From JAWMQL01 sp033283165 (GTDB lineage: Bacteria > Pseudomonadota > Gammaproteobacteria > Pseudomonadales > Halieaceae), in the NCBI GenBank assembly GCA_033283165.1, contig JAWMQL010000001.1, positions 806,001-870,000 of the forward strand: a DNA stretch of 64,000 nt, written 5' to 3'. A model generated the notes under the pieces. It saw only the letters and a list, made by a program, of their open reading frames with translations. It had not been told where the DNA came from and searched no databases. Positions 26,230 to 35,290 of this stretch are shown one piece after another (positions within the stretch are counted from its first letter, which is position 1; each line of letters opens with the position of its first letter). The translations under genes and the position numbers were made by a program.

Positions 26230-26613
26230 TCATTGTGTTTTCAGCAGCTTGGCGCGTGCCGCCCGGAAGTCGATCAACTCTCCGCTGTGCGCCGCCCGGG
26301 TCCGCAATTCATCCAATTGCTGATACACATCGATTTCATCATCCGGCATGTAATGCAGGCATTCCCCGCCCATAAACCAGAGCAGTTCGCGGGGAAATTC
26401 CGGGGCGAAGTCGGGGTAGGTATTGAACAGGCGGGAAACCAGTCCCGGTCCGTCCAGGTACAGGTCGCGCTCCCCCGTGGCGAGTTCACTGAATCCCAGC
26501 GCCAGTTGGCGCAGGCTGTCATCGTCTGCCAGGTCCGCGGTGCGTTGAACGAATTGTTCGGCGTACTGTTGGAGCACCTCACAGCAGTGTTCCAGGTATT
26601 GCTGGTCATTCAT
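26230..26613 (-). CDS. PA2817-like conserved protein of unknown function
   Basis: 127 residues from the ATG at 26613, acidic and without signal or membrane segment. The motif PRELLWFMGGECLHYMPDDE near residues 75-95 is what I remember from the Pseudomonas PA2817 family, whose role is unknown. A longer frame to 26934 runs into the yadG region and is not supported. It is divergent from yadG and lies just inside the tRNA promoter. Confidence 0.65.
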   Translation of the reverse strand: MNDQQYLEHCCEVLQQYAEQFVQRTADLADDDSLRQLALGFSELATGERDLYLDGPGLVSRLFNTYPDFAPEFPRELLWFMGGECLHYMPDDEIDVYQQLDELRTRAAHSGELIDFRAARAKLLKTQ

Positions 26614-26679
26614 CTTCGTAGGTCTGGCCGGCGTATTGCGGTTACAATGTCGCGCTGTCATTTGTATTAGCGGGTTAGC

Positions 26680-27597
26680 ATGATACCAGCACTGGCCATT
26701 GAAAATCTCAGCAAGGTCTACGACAACGGTTTTGAGGCGCTGAAGGGCATCAGCCTCAGTGTCCAGCAGGGCGACTTCTTTGCCCTGCTGGGCCCTAACG
26801 GCGCGGGCAAATCGACCACGATCGGCATTATTTGCTCGCTGGTGCACAAGACCGGCGGCCGGGTCAGGGTCTTCGATGTGGACATTGACGAGAATTTTCC
26901 GGCCGCCAAGAATCATATTGGCATCGTGCCACAAGAATTCAATTTCAATCAGTTCGAGAAGGTATTCGATATCGTGGCCAACCAGGGCGGCTTCTACGGG
27001 TTGCCCCTGCCTCTCGCCAGGGAGCGGGCGGAGAAATACCTCCGCGAGCTGGGCCTTTGGGACAAGCGCGATGTGGCAGGGCGAATGCTGTCAGGGGGTA
27101 TGAAGCGGCGACTGATGATTGCCAGGGCCCTGGTCCATGAACCGCGCCTGTTGATCCTGGATGAGCCCACCGCGGGCGTCGACATAGAGATGCGGCGTTC
27201 GATGTGGGAGTTCCTGCGCAAAATCAATGCCCAGGGCACGACCATTATCCTCACCACCCACTACCTGGAAGAGGCCGAGGCCCTGTGTCGCAATATAGCC
27301 ATCATCAATCGCGGTGAGATCGTGGAACACAGCTCAGTCAAGAGTCTGCTGCGTCGCTTGCACCGGGAGGTATTCATCCTGGACTGCGGCGACGAATTGC
27401 CAGCGGAAATCCCGGTACCCGGCTTCGATGTCTGTCGGGTGGATGACCACACCCTGGAGGTCGAGGTAGAACAGGGCCAGAACATCAATGAGGTGTTCGC
27501 CGCCCTGGATAGCCAGGGCATCAAGGTCCTGTCCATGCGCAATAAATCCAACCGCCTGGAGGAGATGTTTGTAAAACTGGTGGAGGGGGCGGCATGA
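26680..27597 (+). CDS. yadG: ABC transporter ATP-binding protein, YadG type
   Basis: Nucleotide-binding subunit of an ABC-2 exporter. The 305 residues show Walker A LLGPNGAGKSTT, the Q-loop PQEFNFNQFE, the signature LSGGMKRRLMIARAL, Walker B LLILDEPTAGVD and H-loop TTHYLEE. These blocks and the C-terminal LSMRNKSNRLEEMFVKLV align residue by residue with E. coli YadG as I remember it. It overlaps the permease by four bases. The substrate is unknown in E. coli too. Confidence 0.93.
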   Translation: MIPALAIENLSKVYDNGFEALKGISLSVQQGDFFALLGPNGAGKSTTIGIICSLVHKTGGRVRVFDVDIDENFPAAKNHIGIVPQEFNFNQFEKVFDIVANQGGFYGLPLPLARERAEKYLRELGLWDKRDVAGRMLSGGMKRRLMIARALVHEPRLLILDEPTAGVDIEMRRSMWEFLRKINAQGTTIILTTHYLEEAEALCRNIAIINRGEIVEHSSVKSLLRRLHREVFILDCGDELPAEIPVPGFDVCRVDDHTLEVEVEQGQNINEVFAALDSQGIKVLSMRNKSNRLEEMFVKLVEGAA

Positions 27598-28367
27598 ACT
27601 GGCAGCAGCAATTCATCGCTTTTCGCACCATTCTGCGCAAGGAAATCAGGCGCTATACCCGTATCTGGCCGCAGACCCTGTTGCCCTCTGCAATCACCAT
27701 GTCGCTGTACTTCGTGATTTTCGGGTCCCTGATAGGTTCCCGTATCGGCGAAATGGGTGGCTTCGACTACATGCAGTTCGTGGTCCCCGGCCTCATCATG
27801 ATGGCTATCGTCACCAATTCCTATTCCAACGTGGTGTCCTCGTTTTTTGGCGCCAAGTTCAATCACAGTGTGGAGGAACTGCTGGTGTCCCCCACGCCTA
27901 ATTACGTGATTTTGATGGGCTACGTGGTGGGGGGTATCAGTCGCGGCCTCTGTGTTGCCCTGATAGTGACCCTGGTATCGCTGTTTTTTACCCATCTGGA
28001 GATTTACAGCTATACGATAGTAATCTTCACCGTACTGATGACATCGACCCTGTTTGCGCTGGCGGGATTCATCAATGCGGTATTCGCCAACAGCTTTGAC
28101 GACATATCCATCATTCCGACTTTCGTGCTCACGCCGCTGATATACCTTGGCGGCGTATTCTACTCCATGGACCTGTTGCCGGATTTCTGGGCCGGGGTAT
28201 CTCGCCTGAATCCACTGGTATACGTGATTAACGCGTTTCGCTATGGCGTTCTGGGCGTATCTGACGTCAGCCTGAGTTTCGCATTCAGCATGATAGCCGG
28301 GTTCACCCTGGCCGCGTTTGCGTTCAGCATGCACCTGTTGAATTCAGGCAAGCGCCTGCGGCAATAG
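27594..28367 (+). CDS. yadH: ABC-2 type transporter permease, YadH type
   Basis: 257-residue inner-membrane protein with six hydrophobic segments and the ABC-2 permease pattern (LPSAITMSLYFVIFG at the N-terminus, FVLTPLIYLGGVFYSMDLLP in the last third). E. coli YadH is 256 residues. It is translationally coupled to yadG; the pair forms a complete exporter. queF begins three bases later. Confidence 0.93.
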   Translation: MNWQQQFIAFRTILRKEIRRYTRIWPQTLLPSAITMSLYFVIFGSLIGSRIGEMGGFDYMQFVVPGLIMMAIVTNSYSNVVSSFFGAKFNHSVEELLVSPTPNYVILMGYVVGGISRGLCVALIVTLVSLFFTHLEIYSYTIVIFTVLMTSTLFALAGFINAVFANSFDDISIIPTFVLTPLIYLGGVFYSMDLLPDFWAGVSRLNPLVYVINAFRYGVLGVSDVSLSFAFSMIAGFTLAAFAFSMHLLNSGKRLRQ

Positions 28368-28369
28368 CC

Positions 28370-29194
28370 ATGGTGGGACAGGAGCGAAAGGACATGTTAC
28401 TCGGCCGCCAGGTGCCGGTGGCCGCGAAATACACGCCGGAATTGCTTTATCCCATTTCCCGTTCAACCGGCCGGGCCGCGTTGGGTTTGGGAACCGAACT
28501 GCCGTTTAACGGTGTGGATGTCTGGCACGCCTACGAGCTGTCGTGGCTGGATGCGCAGGGTAAGCCCGTATCGCGACTCGGTCGCCTCACGGTACCCGCT
28601 GACTCCACCAACCTGGTGGAATCCAAGTCTCTCAAGCTGTACCTGAATTCACTGAATAATATGCGTTACGACAGCGACGAGCAGGTCGCTGCCATTATCC
28701 GCCGCGACCTGGCAGCGGTCCTCGGGGCGGATGTCGAACTGGAGTTGTTTTCCCAGCAGGACCCGGCCTTCGCAGGCCAGGCACCGCCGGGGCAGTGCCT
28801 GGATCAGCTCCCGGTAGCCGACGGTGCCGACGAACCGGACGCGAGCCTGTTACTGCTGGATAACAGGGGTGAAGTCGAGGAGCAGCTATTCAGTCATCTG
28901 CTGCGCTCCCTTTGCCCGGTGACCGGCCAGCCGGACTGGGCCACCCTGTGGATCTCCTATCGCGGCCCTGCAATAGACCACGCCAGCCTGCTGCGCTACA
29001 TCATCGCCTTCCGCCGCCACCAGGAGTTCCACGAGCAGTGCGTCGAGCGGGTGTTCTGCGACATCATTGCTTCCTGCAAGCCAACCGTGCTCACCGTACA
29101 GGCGCTTTACACCCGTCGCGGTGGGCTGGATATTTGCCCGCTCCGCACTACCCTTGATGAAATGCGATCACTACCGCGGATGGACCGCCAATGA
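28370..29194 (+). CDS. queF: NADPH-dependent 7-cyano-7-deazaguanine reductase (long form)
   Basis: Reduces preQ0 to preQ1 in queuosine biosynthesis. The 274 residues are the two-domain YqcD/QueF form. The active cysteine is in LRSLCPVTGQPDWAT, the QueF motif ESKSLKLYLNSLNN is present, and the C-terminal FRRHQEFHEQCVERVF helix is intact. The upstream enzyme FolE is at 18 kb. An internal ATG at 28394 is an alternative start. It overlaps the MscS gene by four bases. Confidence 0.96.
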   Translation: MVGQERKDMLLGRQVPVAAKYTPELLYPISRSTGRAALGLGTELPFNGVDVWHAYELSWLDAQGKPVSRLGRLTVPADSTNLVESKSLKLYLNSLNNMRYDSDEQVAAIIRRDLAAVLGADVELELFSQQDPAFAGQAPPGQCLDQLPVADGADEPDASLLLLDNRGEVEEQLFSHLLRSLCPVTGQPDWATLWISYRGPAIDHASLLRYIIAFRRHQEFHEQCVERVFCDIIASCKPTVLTVQALYTRRGGLDICPLRTTLDEMRSLPRMDRQ

Positions 29195-30462
29195 GCGAAG
29201 AGTCTGCAGAAGACGTGCCGGAACTGGTTGAAGACATGGACTTCTTGTTGGGGTTCTTCCAGCAGCTGGATGAGACCGGCCCGTTGCTGCGACTGGGCGT
29301 CGCGGCGGCGGTTATCGGCCTGTCCCTGTTAGCGCTGATGCTCACCCGGCTTTATATGGGGCGGCGCATCAAGCGCCTGCAGGAGTTGCCAGAGGGCACG
29401 GTCAGGCCGCTGCGCTTGCAAGCCCAGGACCTGATGAGCTCCGAGGATATGCGCCATTTCTGGCTATCAGTTTATCGCGCGCTGAACTGGGTATTGTCGG
29501 CGGTATTTTTCATTGTCGCCCTGACCGGTCTGCTGATGACCGCAAAGGCCACGATGAAGCCCGCGGCGCGACTGATTGCCATGTTCGGTAACGCCGTGGA
29601 GTACATTATCGACGGCTTCGTCAGTTACCTGCCAAATCTCATCACCATTGTCATTATCGTGCTCCTCGCGCGCTACCTGGTGCGTATCGTCGGGCTGGTG
29701 TTCGAGGGCATCCGCACCCGGCGCATTCACCTGAAAAAGTTTTACCCGGAGTGGGCGGACACCAGTTTCGGACTGATCAAGTTGCTGATCTATGCCCTAA
29801 CTGCGGTGATTATTTTTCCCTATCTGCCTGGCTCCAGTTCACCGGCTTTCCAGGGTATATCCATCTTCGTCGGTGTACTGGTGTCACTGGGTTCCACAAC
29901 GGCAGTGTCTAACGTCGTCGCGGGGGTCGTGCTGACGTACACCAGGGCGTTCAAGGTGGGTGACCAGGTGGAGGTGGATGGTGTACGGGGCAGGATAGTG
30001 GAGCGCAGTACCTTCGTCACCCGTCTGCAAACGCTCAAGAACGTGGTAGTTTCCATACCCAACTCCAGCGTGCTGGCAAATAAGATCATCAACTACAGTA
30101 AAAACATGGGACAGACCGGCCTGCTGGTTCATACCGGCGTGACCATCGGTTACGACGTGCCCTGGCAAACTGTCAATAAACTGCTGGTTGCGGCCGCGAA
30201 GCGAACCGAGCACATCGCCAGCCACCCGGAACCCTTCGTATTGCAGACCTCATTGGACGACAACTATGTCAGCTACGAGATCAACGGCTGGACCCTGAAG
30301 CCGGGAGAGTTGCCACGCATTTATTCCCAACTGCACGCCAATATCCTGGACGAGTTCCATGAACACAAGGTGGAGATCACTTCACCCCACTATCGGGCCG
30401 TACGGGACGGCAACGCCTCCACGGTCCCCGAGGTCATCCGCGGGGATGAGGAACCTGCGTAG
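29191..30462 (+). CDS. MscS-family mechanosensitive channel
   Basis: 423-residue inner-membrane protein with an acidic N-terminus, a first membrane segment near residues 35-52, two more in the middle, and then the MscS core. The pore helix region is VGVLVSLGSTTAVSNVVAGVVLTYTRAF, followed by the beta domain KVGDQVEVDGVRGRIVERS. It is larger than E. coli MscS (286) because of the extra N-terminal segments. It probably opens on hypo-osmotic shock. It is the last gene of the yadG-yadH-queF-mscS run. Confidence 0.88.
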   Translation: MSEESAEDVPELVEDMDFLLGFFQQLDETGPLLRLGVAAAVIGLSLLALMLTRLYMGRRIKRLQELPEGTVRPLRLQAQDLMSSEDMRHFWLSVYRALNWVLSAVFFIVALTGLLMTAKATMKPAARLIAMFGNAVEYIIDGFVSYLPNLITIVIIVLLARYLVRIVGLVFEGIRTRRIHLKKFYPEWADTSFGLIKLLIYALTAVIIFPYLPGSSSPAFQGISIFVGVLVSLGSTTAVSNVVAGVVLTYTRAFKVGDQVEVDGVRGRIVERSTFVTRLQTLKNVVVSIPNSSVLANKIINYSKNMGQTGLLVHTGVTIGYDVPWQTVNKLLVAAAKRTEHIASHPEPFVLQTSLDDNYVSYEINGWTLKPGELPRIYSQLHANILDEFHEHKVEITSPHYRAVRDGNASTVPEVIRGDEEPA

Positions 30463-30468
30463 CGCGAA

Positions 30469-31413
30469 CTAGCTCTGGTCTGCTGGGCTGGCGTTTGCCT
30501 TTTCCTCGCGACAAGTGTGGACCTCCACCGCGATATGAACCAGTCCGAGGCTGTCTGGTATAAGCGCCTTGTACTCCCCGGGCGAAAGCGGGGCATGGGC
30601 GACCACGGCGACCTGGGCGGAGTATATCTCGGGTCCTATAGACCAGACGTGCAGGTCGCTGACGCGCGAATCCCCGTCCGCCTCGATCGCGCGCTGGATC
30701 TGGTCGCGGATCTGCCGGGGTGCCTGACGATCCAGCAATACTCGAGCCGTGGTGCGCAGCAGACCGAGGGACCAGCGGGCCACCAGCAGGGCGCCCACAA
30801 TACCCATGACCGGATCCATCCAGGTCATCCCGAAGTATTTCGCGGCCAGCAGGGCGAAAATCGCCAGGAACGAGGTGAGCGCATCGGCCATGACGTGCAG
30901 GTAGGCGGAGCGCAGGTTGTGGTCGTGATGTTCGTGATCGTCGCTGTGCGAGTGGTCGTGGCCACCCAGGATGAAAACGCTGGCGCCATTGACCACCAGG
31001 CCCAGGACGGCCACTGCGATGGCCTGGTTGAAGGCAATGTCCACCGGATTGAACAGCCGCACCAGGCTTTCAATGGCCATGAAGCTCGCAAATACTGCCA
31101 GCAGCGTAGCGCCCGCGAAACCACCCAGCGCATTCACTTTGCCGGTGCCGAAACTGTAGGCGCCATTGCTTGCATTGCGGCGGGCATACACGTAGGCAAA
31201 GAATGCGATGCTGAGCGCCGCGGCATGAGACGCCATATGCAGGCCGTCCGCCAGCAGGGCCATCGATCCGAACAGGATGCCCGCGACCACCTCGACGACC
31301 ATCATGATCGCGGTGATCAGGATTACGATCAGGGTGCGGGTTTCACCGGGCCTGCGCTGGTCCTGGTCGAAGGTATGATCATGGGCCCAGTCTTCGATGT
31401 TGTGGGAGTGCAT
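30469..31413 (-). CDS. Cation diffusion facilitator, DmeF-like
   Basis: 314-residue divalent-metal/H+ antiporter of the CDF family. It has six membrane segments with metal-site motifs ADGLHMASHAAAL and YLHVMADALTSF, and a His-rich loop GGHDHSHSDDHEHHDHN between segments 4 and 5. A cytosolic C-terminal domain contains VSDLHVWSIGPEIYSAQV. The His-rich N-terminus HSHNIEDWAHDHTFDQ is typical of DmeF, a cobalt/nickel exporter, so Co/Ni is more likely than Zn. It is convergent with mscS and the last gene of a minus-strand run. Confidence 0.85.
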   Translation of the reverse strand: MHSHNIEDWAHDHTFDQDQRRPGETRTLIVILITAIMMVVEVVAGILFGSMALLADGLHMASHAAALSIAFFAYVYARRNASNGAYSFGTGKVNALGGFAGATLLAVFASFMAIESLVRLFNPVDIAFNQAIAVAVLGLVVNGASVFILGGHDHSHSDDHEHHDHNLRSAYLHVMADALTSFLAIFALLAAKYFGMTWMDPVMGIVGALLVARWSLGLLRTTARVLLDRQAPRQIRDQIQRAIEADGDSRVSDLHVWSIGPEIYSAQVAVVAHAPLSPGEYKALIPDSLGLVHIAVEVHTCREEKANASPADQS

Positions 31414-31425
31414 ACCGATATTGCC

Positions 31426-32415
31426 TCAGGACTCTTCAACTTGCTGCTGTTCGACCAGAGGCCAGAGAACCTCGTCAGCGTGGACGTTACAAAAGTACTC
31501 GTTCACCTGTTTTATCCTGCCGTTATTAAGCATGAAGACCATGCAGTACTGGTTCTGGTAGGCCTTGCCATCACGGGTGGTCGCATCCCCTTCGAATTCG
31601 ACCACAACCGTGCTGCCTGAGGATGTCACACTCCTGACCTGGACGTTCAAGCCCTCGCGCAGCAGTTGCCTGAAGGCGTCGATAGTAGCGAGCATGACGT
31701 CGCGATGGCGAATGCCAGCAAACTTGCCATAGCCCTTGGCTACCGTAAAGGCGTCCGGGGCCAGGCAGGTAGCAGCCAGTTCTGCGTCGCCCGAATCCAT
31801 AGCCCCGAGAAAAGTCAGGACCACGGATTTGTTCTGTTCTGATCGGGACAGATCGCCTTCGACAGCGCTCAGTTTGCGTGTAGGGGACCCCAGCATGGCC
31901 CACCAGACATTCCGCCACCAGCGCGCCAGCGTCGACAGGAACGCAGGCTTCACCGCAGGCACTGGTGTTGTGGCGGACAGCGATTCGATCTCGCTTTTGA
32001 GCTTGTCCGCGAAAGTGGCGGCCATTTGAGGCAGCAGGGTCTTGCTCATTGCCTCCCACATCTGCGCCATCTGGCCACTGCCTTCGACACTGAGGCGCAA
32101 GTCGACTGCTGTCTCCTGGTCGCTGTTGCGCGACGCGCTATAGCTGCCGCGCCCCACGACGGGTTCCGACTCCAGTTCAAAACTGAAATTCACCCGGCCG
32201 GGACCGTCCCATTTATCGACCCGGACCAGTGCATTGACTGTCTTGACCATGCCGCCTGCGCCAACCTTGATAATCCACCTCGAGTTGCTGCTGTCGATGA
32301 CCTCGCAGTCACGGCAGCCGGGGAAAAGGTTGGCCCACTTCTCGATATCCTGGACGTAGTCCCAGACATCATCGATGCCGGCGCCGATCACCAGCGAGTG
32401 TTCCGCTTCAATCAC
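31426..32415 (-). CDS. SRPBCC (CoxG-like) plus SnoaL-like fusion protein
   Basis: 329 residues in two different folds. Residues 1-150 begin EAEHSLVIGAGIDDVWDYVQ with the SRPBCC/CoxG pattern of a hydrophobic ligand pocket (WIIKVGAGGMVKT). A linker rich in aromatic residues (LARWWRNVWWAML) leads to a SnoaL/NTF2-like domain from about residue 195 (VVLTFLGAMDSGDAELAATC to GRIKQVNEYFCNVHADEVL). The GTG at 32415 follows GAGGA. It is nine bases after the flavoprotein gene, and the ligand is probably the shared hydrophobic substrate, which is inferred. Confidence 0.7.
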   Translation of the reverse strand: MIEAEHSLVIGAGIDDVWDYVQDIEKWANLFPGCRDCEVIDSSNSRWIIKVGAGGMVKTVNALVRVDKWDGPGRVNFSFELESEPVVGRGSYSASRNSDQETAVDLRLSVEGSGQMAQMWEAMSKTLLPQMAATFADKLKSEIESLSATTPVPAVKPAFLSTLARWWRNVWWAMLGSPTRKLSAVEGDLSRSEQNKSVVLTFLGAMDSGDAELAATCLAPDAFTVAKGYGKFAGIRHRDVMLATIDAFRQLLREGLNVQVRSVTSSGSTVVVEFEGDATTRDGKAYQNQYCMVFMLNNGRIKQVNEYFCNVHADEVLWPLVEQQQVEES

Positions 32416-32424
32416 CAGAAATCC

Positions 32425-34122
32425 TCACGACGATTGCCTCTCGATCGCCTCCTGCAGGAGTTTACTGGCATGGCCTGCGGCATGGCGGCCGGCGAGATAA
32501 CCATGGGTCATGCCCCGGGCATTGGTGATTCCGCTTTGCATCAGCGCACCGTTATCCAGTCGTGCGGCAGAGTTACCCGCAACGTATAGTCCTTCGATGG
32601 GGCGGTTATCCCAGTCCAGGGCGCGGCAATGTTCATCGATGAGAATACCTGTCGAGGTGATCCCGCCACCGGCCATGCGCTGCAGTTCAATCGCGTAGTA
32701 GGGGGCTTTCCTGAGGTGACCCAGGTTGGCGTTGGGTTGCTGGGACGGATCGCCACACATCAGGGCGCCCCAGGGAAACTGCCCGCGTCGGTACTCCGGA
32801 TCTTCACCGCTATCACAGTAGCCGTTGAACTGTTCCACGGTCGATGCCAGACCGTCTTTGTCGATGCCGGTTAAAGCGGCCAGTTCGTCCAGGGATTCGG
32901 CGCTGACGCCCAACTCCGGGGGGACGGGTGCTCCGGGCATGACCGATCCCAGGGGATATTTGTGCCGGGCCTGGCTATCCATGATCAGCCAGCAGGGGTA
33001 ATTCCGGTAGCGCTGCGTCATACCATCAATTTCTTCCAGGCCGAAGTACACGCTGCGATAGAAGGCCTCGTTGGCAAAGCGCTTTCCCGCCCGATTGACC
33101 ACCAGCGTGTGAGGCAAGCCCATAAAGGGCAGGGCACCGCGCCACAGGGGGACGCCGTCTTCCTGCTCCTCTCCCGGCACGTGAAAACCCAGCATCGATA
33201 CGTCGGGCACCCGGGCTATTTGCGCCCCGGCCTCACCTGCCAGTCGTAAATGCGCGCCCTGGATCGTGGGCATCACCATGGACACCGGGTTGAGCTGCAG
33301 GCCCAGGGTTTTATTGTAATTTTCCTTACGTTCAAAGCTGCTGACGGCAACAATCACTCCGCGGCGGGCCCTGACCAAAAGATCGCGCCCGTCGCGGGTC
33401 GCGCGCAGCCCCACAATCCTGCCACCATCGGAGACCAGTTCTTCCACGCTGACCCCGGTGTGCAGGGGGATGCCGAAATCAATGGCGCCCTTGACAAAGC
33501 TGGCCGCCAGGCCCGGTCCGGCGCAGCGCTCGTCATTTGTCAGCCGCTCGGCCATCAGGGCGTAATCCCAGTTGGCCATGTTCGCCATGCCGCCCGCTTC
33601 GAAGATATCCTCATGGGTGAAGCTGTATGGGACGTGCGGGGATACCCGTGTTTTTTCCTGCCACTCCCCAAGGGTGCGGGCGGGAAAGGGCATCACCTCC
33701 AGGCAGCGACCCTCAGCGGTACTGCCTTCAACATGGGGGTAGTAGTAGTCCGGCAGGTGGCGCACCACGCACATCTTCAGGCCGATTTTGTCTTCGAAAT
33801 ACTTCAGGGCCACCGGGGCGTGCACTGCCTGGTTCAGGATGGCCTGATCACTGCCGAAACCCAGGTCGAGGTTCTTGATATAGCGGATGCCTTCCTCGAC
33901 GGAATCGTTGATACCTTCGGCGGCTGCGAGATGATTACCCGGGATCCACACCTCACCCATTGAGAAGGCCGTGACCCCCCCGACCTGGTCGGAGCGTTCC
34001 AGGACCAGGGCGCTGGCGCCATGATCCCGGGCGGTAATTGCGGCCGACAGGCCAGCCCCGCCGGAGCCAACGGCGACCACATCGGCTTCAAGGTCCCAGT
34101 GCGAGGGCGGGGTTATGATCAT
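32425..34122 (-). CDS. FAD-dependent dehydrogenase, 3-ketosteroid delta1-dehydrogenase/fumarate reductase-like
   Basis: 565-residue flavoprotein of the FAD_binding_2 superfamily. The N-terminal Rossmann motif is VVAVGSGGAGLSAAITARDHG, followed by LVLERSDQVGGVTAFSMG. The C-terminal FAD segment is IEGLYVAGNSAARLDNGALMQSG. Family members remove hydrogens from steroid ring A or reduce fumarate-like enoates; the length and FSMGEVWIP region favour the steroid-dehydrogenase-like group, but the substrate is not proven. It overlaps the broken isomerase gene by three bases and precedes the SRPBCC-SnoaL gene. Confidence 0.8.
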   Translation of the reverse strand: MIITPPSHWDLEADVVAVGSGGAGLSAAITARDHGASALVLERSDQVGGVTAFSMGEVWIPGNHLAAAEGINDSVEEGIRYIKNLDLGFGSDQAILNQAVHAPVALKYFEDKIGLKMCVVRHLPDYYYPHVEGSTAEGRCLEVMPFPARTLGEWQEKTRVSPHVPYSFTHEDIFEAGGMANMANWDYALMAERLTNDERCAGPGLAASFVKGAIDFGIPLHTGVSVEELVSDGGRIVGLRATRDGRDLLVRARRGVIVAVSSFERKENYNKTLGLQLNPVSMVMPTIQGAHLRLAGEAGAQIARVPDVSMLGFHVPGEEQEDGVPLWRGALPFMGLPHTLVVNRAGKRFANEAFYRSVYFGLEEIDGMTQRYRNYPCWLIMDSQARHKYPLGSVMPGAPVPPELGVSAESLDELAALTGIDKDGLASTVEQFNGYCDSGEDPEYRRGQFPWGALMCGDPSQQPNANLGHLRKAPYYAIELQRMAGGGITSTGILIDEHCRALDWDNRPIEGLYVAGNSAARLDNGALMQSGITNARGMTHGYLAGRHAAGHASKLLQEAIERQSS

Positions 34123-34492
34123 CAGCTGCTCTGTGGTTCAAGACCATGGTTTTGCAGGTGCCAGACCAGGTCTTCAATGCGATCCTGGCCAAAAAAAATC
34201 TCGCCCGCATAAACGAATAACGGCGCTCCCCAGTGCCCGGCGGCCAACTGTGCCTCGCGGTTGGCGACAATCTTCAGATCAAGGCGATCGGCGCCCTTAT
34301 TGGCAGTGTCGATCAACTCGTCGGCATCCAGGCCGGCCGCAGAAATGGCTTTCTGCAGGTGATCGCCAGCGGATAGACCGGTTTCAGGTCGAACGCCAGG
34401 TCGTAAGCTGCAACAAGCGACATCAGTTGCGGTGTCGCCAGGTAACAATAGGGCGAACGCATGGTGTAGTACAGGTCGACGTGGTGGGCCAT
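34122..34492 (-). pseudogene. DsbA-fold isomerase remnant (2-hydroxychromene-2-carboxylate isomerase-like), internal deletion and frameshift
   Basis: An ATG at 34492 with GAGGA upstream opens a frame reading HHVDLYYTMRSPYCYLATPQ and FDLKPVYPLAI, the N-terminal thioredoxin-fold part of HCCA isomerases, then hits a stop. A second frame takes over near 34355-34369 and runs from HLQKAISAAGLDADELID to GHWGAPLFVYAGEIFFGQDR, the family C-terminus, stopping at 34122. The parts sum to about 125 residues while the family is near 200. So about 75 residues are missing and the join is out of frame. The intact start site suggests a recent loss. Confidence 0.8.
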
Positions 34493-34828
34493 GCCGGTTC
34501 CTCGCGGGATTCTTGAGCGGCCAGCTTGGTGGAATTTCCGATCGACCGCTCGTGCTCACCGGACAATGTTAGCAGTAATCATTAAACGCATCACGTGGTG
34601 CGCCTGATGGCGCTGCCAGGTGGTGCAGTTGAACACAAACGCTACAGAGTCTCGGGTAGATGTGGATCGGGGACTGGTCTTGCTCAGCAGGGATATAAAA
34701 CCATGCAGATTGTAAGGATTAATGATTCATATCAAATTAACGCCGGACGCCCCGCTCTATACTTGTGATAAATATGGCTGGGAAGCCGGATTACCATGCG
34801 CCGATTTTACGGCTGGGAGGGAAAGACC
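34493..34828. other. Intergenic region between the isomerase remnant and the Hsp20 gene
   Basis: About 336 bases without a supported gene. It holds a near-perfect 14-bp palindrome GCATCACGTGGTGC (34588-34601, one mismatch) placed where an operator for the minus-strand catabolic operon could sit. The AT-richer half from 34690 includes candidate Hsp20 promoter elements. An open minus-strand frame to 34559 is only an out-of-frame extension of the isomerase remnant. Confidence 0.5.
34679..34704 (+). promoter_or_regulatory. Possible sigma-32 promoter of the Hsp20 gene
   Basis: CTTGCTC (34679-34685) and AACCAT (34699-34704) with 13 bases between them resemble the RpoH consensus CTTGAAA/CCCCAT less closely than the htpG promoter does. 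A sigma-70-like alternative, TTAACG with TACTTG 17 bases on, lies nearer to the gene. The heat-shock nature of the gene makes the first reading worth recording. Confidence 0.3.
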
Positions 34829-35254
34829 ATGTCACTAATACCCCAAGATTCACTGTTCGATCTGGACAATTTATTCAATCACTTCTGGAGCCCCACGGTT
34901 AGCAAGGAGATGACCGCTGACTTCTTTTCACCACGAGTCGATATCAAAGAAAAAAAAGGAAAATACGAGATCACTGCCGATCTACCGGGCGTCGACAAGG
35001 ATGACCTGGCCGTCACGTTGGACAATGGAGTGTTGACCATCGAAGCCAGTACCGAAGAGGAAAAAACTGAGGAGGAAGACGGCAAGGTCATTCGCAAGGA
35101 GCGACGCTCTGGAAAATTTATGCGCAGTTTCAACCTGGGTGTAGAGGTTAAAGAGTCCGACATAAATGCCAAATTCAAAAACGGTGTATTGAAGTTAACC
35201 GTACCAAAGGCAGAAGAGCGTGCCGTGGAGCCAAAGCGAATTGATGTGAAATAA
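34829..35254 (+). CDS. Small heat-shock protein, Hsp20/alpha-crystallin family
   Basis: 141-residue holdase. An N-terminal amphipathic part (LIPQDSLFDLDNLFNHFW) precedes the alpha-crystallin domain, from FFSPRVDIKEKKGKYEITAD to the family C-terminal GVLKLTVPKAEERAV. The diagnostic stretch is ADLPGVDKDDLAVTLDNGVL. The ATG at 34829 after GGGAGGGAAAGACC is chosen over one at 34796. Codons are more A-rich than in neighbouring genes, in line with the AT-rich stretch here. It is followed by a terminator. Confidence 0.95.
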   Translation: MSLIPQDSLFDLDNLFNHFWSPTVSKEMTADFFSPRVDIKEKKGKYEITADLPGVDKDDLAVTLDNGVLTIEASTEEEKTEEEDGKVIRKERRSGKFMRSFNLGVEVKESDINAKFKNGVLKLTVPKAEERAVEPKRIDVK

Positions 35255-35290
35255 TCGACCAGTAGTGTCCCGCTCCTGATTTCTTCCTGA

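Noticed and set aside
34493..34559. Minus-strand start at 34559 for a 145-residue isomerase
   Set aside because: The first 65 residues of that frame are out of frame with the conserved N-terminus that begins at 34492; the locus is better read as a frameshifted remnant.
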